From Bombus terrestris (lineage: Eukaryota > Arthropoda > Insecta > Hymenoptera > Apidae): 64,000 nucleotides of DNA. The stretch is from positions 5,766,001 to 5,830,000 of the forward strand of contig NC_063273.1 of assembly GCF_910591885.1 (NCBI RefSeq). The letters run 5' to 3'. Below the pieces are notes generated by a model. That model saw only the letters and a program-made list of their open reading frames with translations, was not told the origin of the DNA and did no database searches. Made by a program: the position numbers and the translations under genes. Position 1 is the first letter of the stretch; every line of letters starts with the position of its first letter. Positions 59,439 to 64,000 of the stretch are shown piece after piece.

Positions 59439-62281
59439 ATGAGGGATTTGAACCGAAAGTCTAACGGAGAGGACCATTGCAACGGTCAAGATTTCGATTT
59501 GATCGCGGAAAGTAGAAACAACGATATCGACTCATCAACGCTTTACGTAATTATCGTTATAATATCATGATCATTTGGCAATAATCGTGATAAGAATCGT
59601 CGAATGCCATATTAGCGTTATTCGAGTTGACACTGCTCGGAACACGAGATGGAATTCGGATACCATCGGAATGAAAACGTGATGTCACCAAACGATCATC
59701 TCGGTGATCTTGTCTTTAAAAGACAAGGCAAGATCGCGTTTGCCCGCGATATCTATTCTTTTGGTGCACGGTTTCAATCGATTCGAACGGGTTAGCTCCA
59801 AAAAGAACCGAAAAGTCTCGAATCGTGTGCGTTTCTGTCTACAGAACAACGAGGAAATTCTCGATCCATACTGCGTCGAGGAAAATCCCCAAAAGATTAC
59901 TTTCGAGGACATCACTTCCGCTGCGTTCAAAATCAAATGTGGAATCGTCAACACTCCTTGCGTGGTATGATCTGAAATTTGAAAATGTCTTATTTCCATA
60001 TAAAATGTTTATTTGTCCTACCACCATACTCGAATCATTATGTCACAAACTCAAATGAATTCTTTTTTTCCTACTATTTCGTAATTCATACTCACATGAC
60101 AAATAGCTTCAACTGAAATTATATTCAATTTTCAGTATAATGACAATTGAGAAACTTTCTGGAAAAGGGCTTTTATTTCTATATAATAATTATGAATTCT
60201 CTATAGATTATTTACAAATTATTTATAGATCATTTATAATTATTATAAATTACCTTTCAGAACTATTAAAATTATCAATAGAAACGTAGCTAATATTAAG
60301 AAAGTGGAAGCAAATTTTCCAATTCCAATTTGTTCAATTCATCATTTCGTCTCACTTTGCTAGAAAGTTTAACACGAAAAAGGAAAAAATTAAAATATTT
60401 CCTATTTGTTATCAGAAATCGCGTCTGTCAGATGCGATGGGTATCGATTTGTATTTGAAGAAAGACTTCCTCCAAACAACTGGAAGTTTCAAAGAACGTG
60501 GCGCGAGGTATGCTCTGGTGATGCTGACCGACGAACAGAAGAAGATCGGCGTGATCTCGGCTTCGTTGGGAAATCATGCACTCGCTCTCTCTTATCACGG
60601 GTACAAGCTTAATATACCAGTGACCGTAGTGATGCCGGTGCTGGCACCGATCATGAAGATCGCCGCTTGTCGTCAATACGGTGCGAATGTAATCGTCGAT
60701 GGTCTGGATATGGGTGAGGCAAAGGGTATCGCGCTGCGACAGGCGAAAGAGAATGGGCTGACGTATATAAATGGGTAAAGGCATATTCTACTTGCGATGA
60801 TAGCAGTTTGCTGCTGGTTTCATTCGCGGATAACGTAAAATAAAAAGAATATTCGACACGTGTTATTGATGAACCTATAGTGAATGGAAAATGTCTTTTG
60901 CTTGTTTCATTTTTACGCGAAAGCGACGTCTAACATCTTTTTCTTACGACATTAAAAAAAACTATTTTGCGAGATTAACATGAATTCAGAGATTTTTATT
61001 TGTTAGCGACAATGTATCTAAATTTTGAAAATAAGAAAATCGTCTATTACAAGAGCTGCCCATGCAATAGGGAATACAAGAGTGTCTCGTTTATATTATT
61101 TCAGGTACGATCACCCAGATATTATGGCAGGACAAGGAACTCTAGGTCTTGAGATCGTGGAGCAGGTACCCGATATAGATGCAGTGGTCGTTCCCATCGG
61201 AGGAGGTGGTTTGATCGCGGGGGTAGCTCTGGCCGTGAAAACCCTCCAACCAAATGTACAGATCATCGTGAGTTATCATGGGAATTAAACGAACGCTCAA
61301 GCTCGTTCATCCTCTTTTTAACACTTCTTTTTCCACATCGACGAGTATGAAACGTATTTTCGATGTAAACCAATATCGTTTTTCTGTCGGGTTCCAGGGC
61401 GTTGAGTCGGAAAGATGTCCTAGTTTCTATAAGGCCCGAAAGGCAGATCGACCTACCTACACTCGTATAGATTCAACTTTGGCCGATGGCCTTGCTGTTC
61501 CTAAGGTTGGATACAATGCTTTTGCCACCGCGAATCCGTTGATCGACAAATTAGTCGTGGTGAAGGAAGAGTGGATAGCAATCGCGATCCTGAAGCTGGT
61601 CGAGAACGAGAAATGTATCGTCGAGGGTGCTGGAGCGACCGGCCTCGCCGCCATTTTGGCTGGTCACCTGGAAGAACTGAAAGGCAAAAGGTCGTTTGAT
61701 GTTGCACACAGTTAATTCAAGAACGGCAACGTTTGCACCTTTCTGTCGCGTTTCCTATATCTCTTCGATTTCCTTCCTTCAATTTAATTTCAAGCTATAA
61801 TTCTTTAACATTTCTTCTAAATTTATCAGTGAAAAAGTTAATTGATTAAACTAAAAAAAAAACTCTCGCAAATTCGATAATTCTAACAATAACCGTAACA
61901 TTCACTTTGCTTTTCTTTTCTAGAGTGGTGTTGCTTCTATGCGGAGGAAATATCGACACAACGATCCTAGGTAGATGTTTGGAGCGTGGACTAGCAGCGG
62001 AAGGCCGGCTTTTGAAGTTTACAGTGACTGTGTCCGATCGACCGGGCGGAATCGCAGAGCTCTGTAGAATGCTGGCCAGCATCGGTGTCTCGATAAAGGA
62101 CATCATGCACGAGCGGGCTTGGATTATGTCGGACATCTTCAGCGTGGACGTGAAAGTGGTTTGCGAGACTAGAGACCGGGATCACGCGGAACAATTGAAG
62201 AACATGTTGCATCAAAATTATCAGCGGGTTGTGTTCGGCACTAGTGACATGTCCGCTCTGGACTTACCTGTGAGCATGTAA
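59439..62281 (+). CDS. L-threonine/L-serine ammonia-lyase (PLP dehydratase with ACT-like domain)
   Basis: Six plus-strand exons: 59439-59546 (tentative), 59845-59964, 60416-60774, 61105-61267, 61398-61690, 61924-62281 (stop TAA). Phases agree, giving about 466 aa. It is a fold-type II PLP enzyme converting L-threonine to 2-oxobutanoate and ammonia (or L-serine to pyruvate). GSFKERGARY carries the PLP lysine (K102 of this model), SLGNHALALSYHG is the Asn-containing loop and GGGGLIAG (228-235) binds the cofactor phosphate. FATANPLIDKLVVV and VEGAGATGLAAILAG complete the catalytic domain. The C-terminal part (KFTVTVSDRPGGIAELCRMLASIGVSIKDI) is an ACT-like regulatory domain. It therefore resembles catabolic threonine dehydratases of bacteria and invertebrates rather than serine racemase, which lacks the ACT part. 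The first exon was chosen only because an ATG open frame and its GTAATT donor match the phase of the clear acceptor at 59845; the true N-terminus may differ. Confidence 0.92.
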
Positions 62282-62822
62282 CATGTCGTTCTAAATTCGA
62301 ACTTTCTGCTATCGTCGAATGACGCCAAGGAAAAGGATTCGACACGATTTTGAGTATTACTTAATACCGGTAAAGCTTCTTAATTTCTGTGAGCGAAATA
62401 ATCTTTTTTTTTATTGAACAGAGAGACGTACTATTTATAGGAATATCGAAGTAATTATCTCATTGTTTGTAGTTCAGATACAGTTCGAATCCTTGTATAT
62501 GTCATACTGAACTAGGTCCTGGTCACGAAACAGAGGAAACCGCGAACGTTCCGCATCGATTTCCATTGTACGCTCGAATTATTGTCCATATTCCTGACTG
62601 CGAGGGAAGTTTCTACGCATCTATAAAGACACGACAGCTATGGTTGCTCCAAAAAGCGAGCTGCTCGCGTTACAAACGAGCAACCCCTCTGCGTAATTTG
62701 CATCTGAAGAAGGGTGGTTCGATGGCTCGAAATTTGAGAGCAGCGTCTACGCAACACGCGTCACACTGAGGCGTAAACGTACACTCGCGAAATTTATTAC
62801 TGTTGCGATGCTTTTGCGTTGG

Positions 62823-62825
<3 letters not shown>

Positions 62826-62869
<44 letters not shown>
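62826..62869. repeat. (GA)n microsatellite, 22 units
   Basis: A pure GA dinucleotide run of 44 bases. It creates a spurious Arg-Glu repeat frame. Confidence 0.97.
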
Positions 62870-62872
<3 letters not shown>

Positions 62873-63668
62873 GATCAAAAGGAACAAAATTTCACCCTTC
62901 TACTCATACGCTGTTTTCGTCGCGTTTTATGTCGGGGATACGTGTTGCTACCGCCACCGTACGGATACGATTGGATTTTTGCGTAAGAGGATCGTAAAGC
63001 GTTCGTTTACGAGCTCAATAACGACGCAACCCCTTATTGCGAGATGACTGGCTGTTTGACAACTTGCAGCTGCTCGTTTTCGACGAACTGCGCATTATTC
63101 TAATCGTAAGGGATGTGGAGTGCAAAAATTGGATGGAGATGGTGGTTGAGAAGATCATTTGTACTATAAAAAATATAATATTCGAAATACTACATGGTGT
63201 ATTACTATGATTAATAATAAATTGCGTAAATTACGTATTCATTATCTTCGAAGCCAAATAGAAAATGAAATATTCCTGTATGCAAAGTTTTTCACACACG
63301 CTTCGTTGAAAAATACGTATAAATCAGATTACTGTTCCGTAAATGTGAATATTAATCGCGATAACTGTGCTTTAACTTTTAGCTTTTATTAAAAGTGAAC
63401 GATGAACAATTTACAAGTAAATCTCCAATAAGTTTGTTTCAGACATTTGCAGATAACTTTTTGGACTCCGGTATATTGATCGTAATGTAGCTTGAACCAG
63501 GGATTATACAACCACTGTCTTTTATCGACTGAATATACACATTTCCACCTTTAAATAAAGTTGTATTCCGTTTCCTAACGATGACTCGCTTGGAATTCTT
63601 GTCTCTCAAGCTTACAAGCTCCGACTTTCTCTTAAAGCAACCAATTTCATTATTTCTTCTTATCCTAA

Positions 63669-64000
63669 GTCAATTTCAGTCTGTTCACGAGAGAAGGGAG
63701 AATGAATTCTTCGAAGGAAGTTCACGATGTCACGATAATATTACTCTACTCTGATGATATTACGGTACTCTGCTGCTTAAAGATGGGAATGTTAATATTT
63801 TCCGCCGAATCGGGTCAATTTTAAGAAGCAGAAAGATGAATTTTTCGAAGAAAAAAGATGTTAAGATAATTTATGACGATCTTAACATTTTTCAGCCAGT
63901 CGAGTCAATTTTAAGCAGCAAAAAGAGGGACGAATTTTTGATAAAATATTCACAATATTGCAATAAATATTACTGTACTCTAACGATATTACACCATTCT
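63669..64000. repeat. Degenerate tandem duplication at the window edge
   Basis: The block GTCAATTT(T/C)A(A/G) occurs at 63669, 63814 and 63904; the latter two continue AAG(A/C)AGCA(G/A)AAAGA and then GAATTTTT. A second block, TTCAC(G/A)AT..., ending in ATATTAC(T/G)(C/G)TACTCT and GATATTAC, occurs near 63721 and again near 63949, about 228 bases apart. The last copy reaches the window end, so the array probably continues. Confidence 0.65.

Larger units (their letters stand above)
62282..64000. other. Dehydratase 3' flank, no gene seen
   Basis: Contains the dehydratase 3' UTR, the GA microsatellite and, at the right edge, a degenerate duplication. Open frames at 62566-62769, 62808-63047 and 63159-63392 have no domain and the second is built on the GA repeat. 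The window ends inside the duplicated block. Confidence 0.5.

Noticed and set aside
59685..59999. 104-codon minus-strand frame over dehydratase exon 2
   Set aside because: It is the antisense shadow of a clearly conserved coding exon.
62470..62500. tRNA T-arm-like GTTCGAATCC
   Set aside because: No acceptor stem, D arm or anticodon arm can be placed around it; the same holds for similar matches elsewhere in the window.

Overview
The window reads as nuclear DNA from an insect, most likely a hymenopteran and plausibly a bee. It is AT-rich and intron-bearing. It carries an insect-type seven-transmembrane odorant receptor and a short mariner-type inverted-repeat element. All conserved genes are split by GT-AG introns (one intron is GC-AG), and every exon model below was assembled by hand from reading frame, splice signals and phase. 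The bee assignment is inference; the insect assignment is firm. I see no tRNA, rRNA, CRISPR or prokaryotic feature.

Layout, left to right. 1-6362 is gene-poor, AT-rich sequence downstream of FBXO11. FBXO11 (minus strand, 6363-10931, 8 exons, about 939 aa) is an F-box, beta-helix and UBR-finger substrate receptor. It sits head-to-head, across a 237-bp shared promoter, with RCE1 (plus strand, 11169-12904, 6 exons, 304 aa), the CAAX-processing endoprotease. RCE1 is tail-to-tail with a KCTD3/SHKBP1-type BTB and beta-propeller gene (minus strand, 14233-18533, 10 exons, about 706 aa). From 18.5 to 25 kb there is repeat-containing sequence. Within it I found three phase-compatible candidate exons (20492-22916) that would encode an unrecognised 130-aa single-pass membrane protein, followed by a diverged array built on the core ATTAGnGTTGCG. 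An apparently intact odorant receptor (25049-27855, 7 exons, 391 aa) follows. A very large kinesin gene (29013-56458, 9 exons, about 1971 aa) fills the middle. Its kinesin-3 motor is most like KIF16B/STARD9, and its long tail is apparently disordered. Its introns reach 11.8 kb, and one holds a 226-bp mariner-type MITE. The last gene (59439-62281, 6 exons, about 466 aa) is a PLP-dependent L-threonine/L-serine dehydratase with a C-terminal ACT-like domain. The right end has a GA microsatellite and a degenerate duplication that runs off the window.

The genes do not form a pathway: protein turnover (FBXO11), prenyl-protein processing (RCE1), a BTB adaptor, chemosensation, microtubule transport and amino-acid catabolism are simply neighbours. 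The only layout with clear regulatory meaning is the FBXO11/RCE1 bidirectional promoter. The best candidate for something undescribed is the small membrane-protein gene model at 20.5-22.9 kb together with the repeat array that begins inside its last codons.
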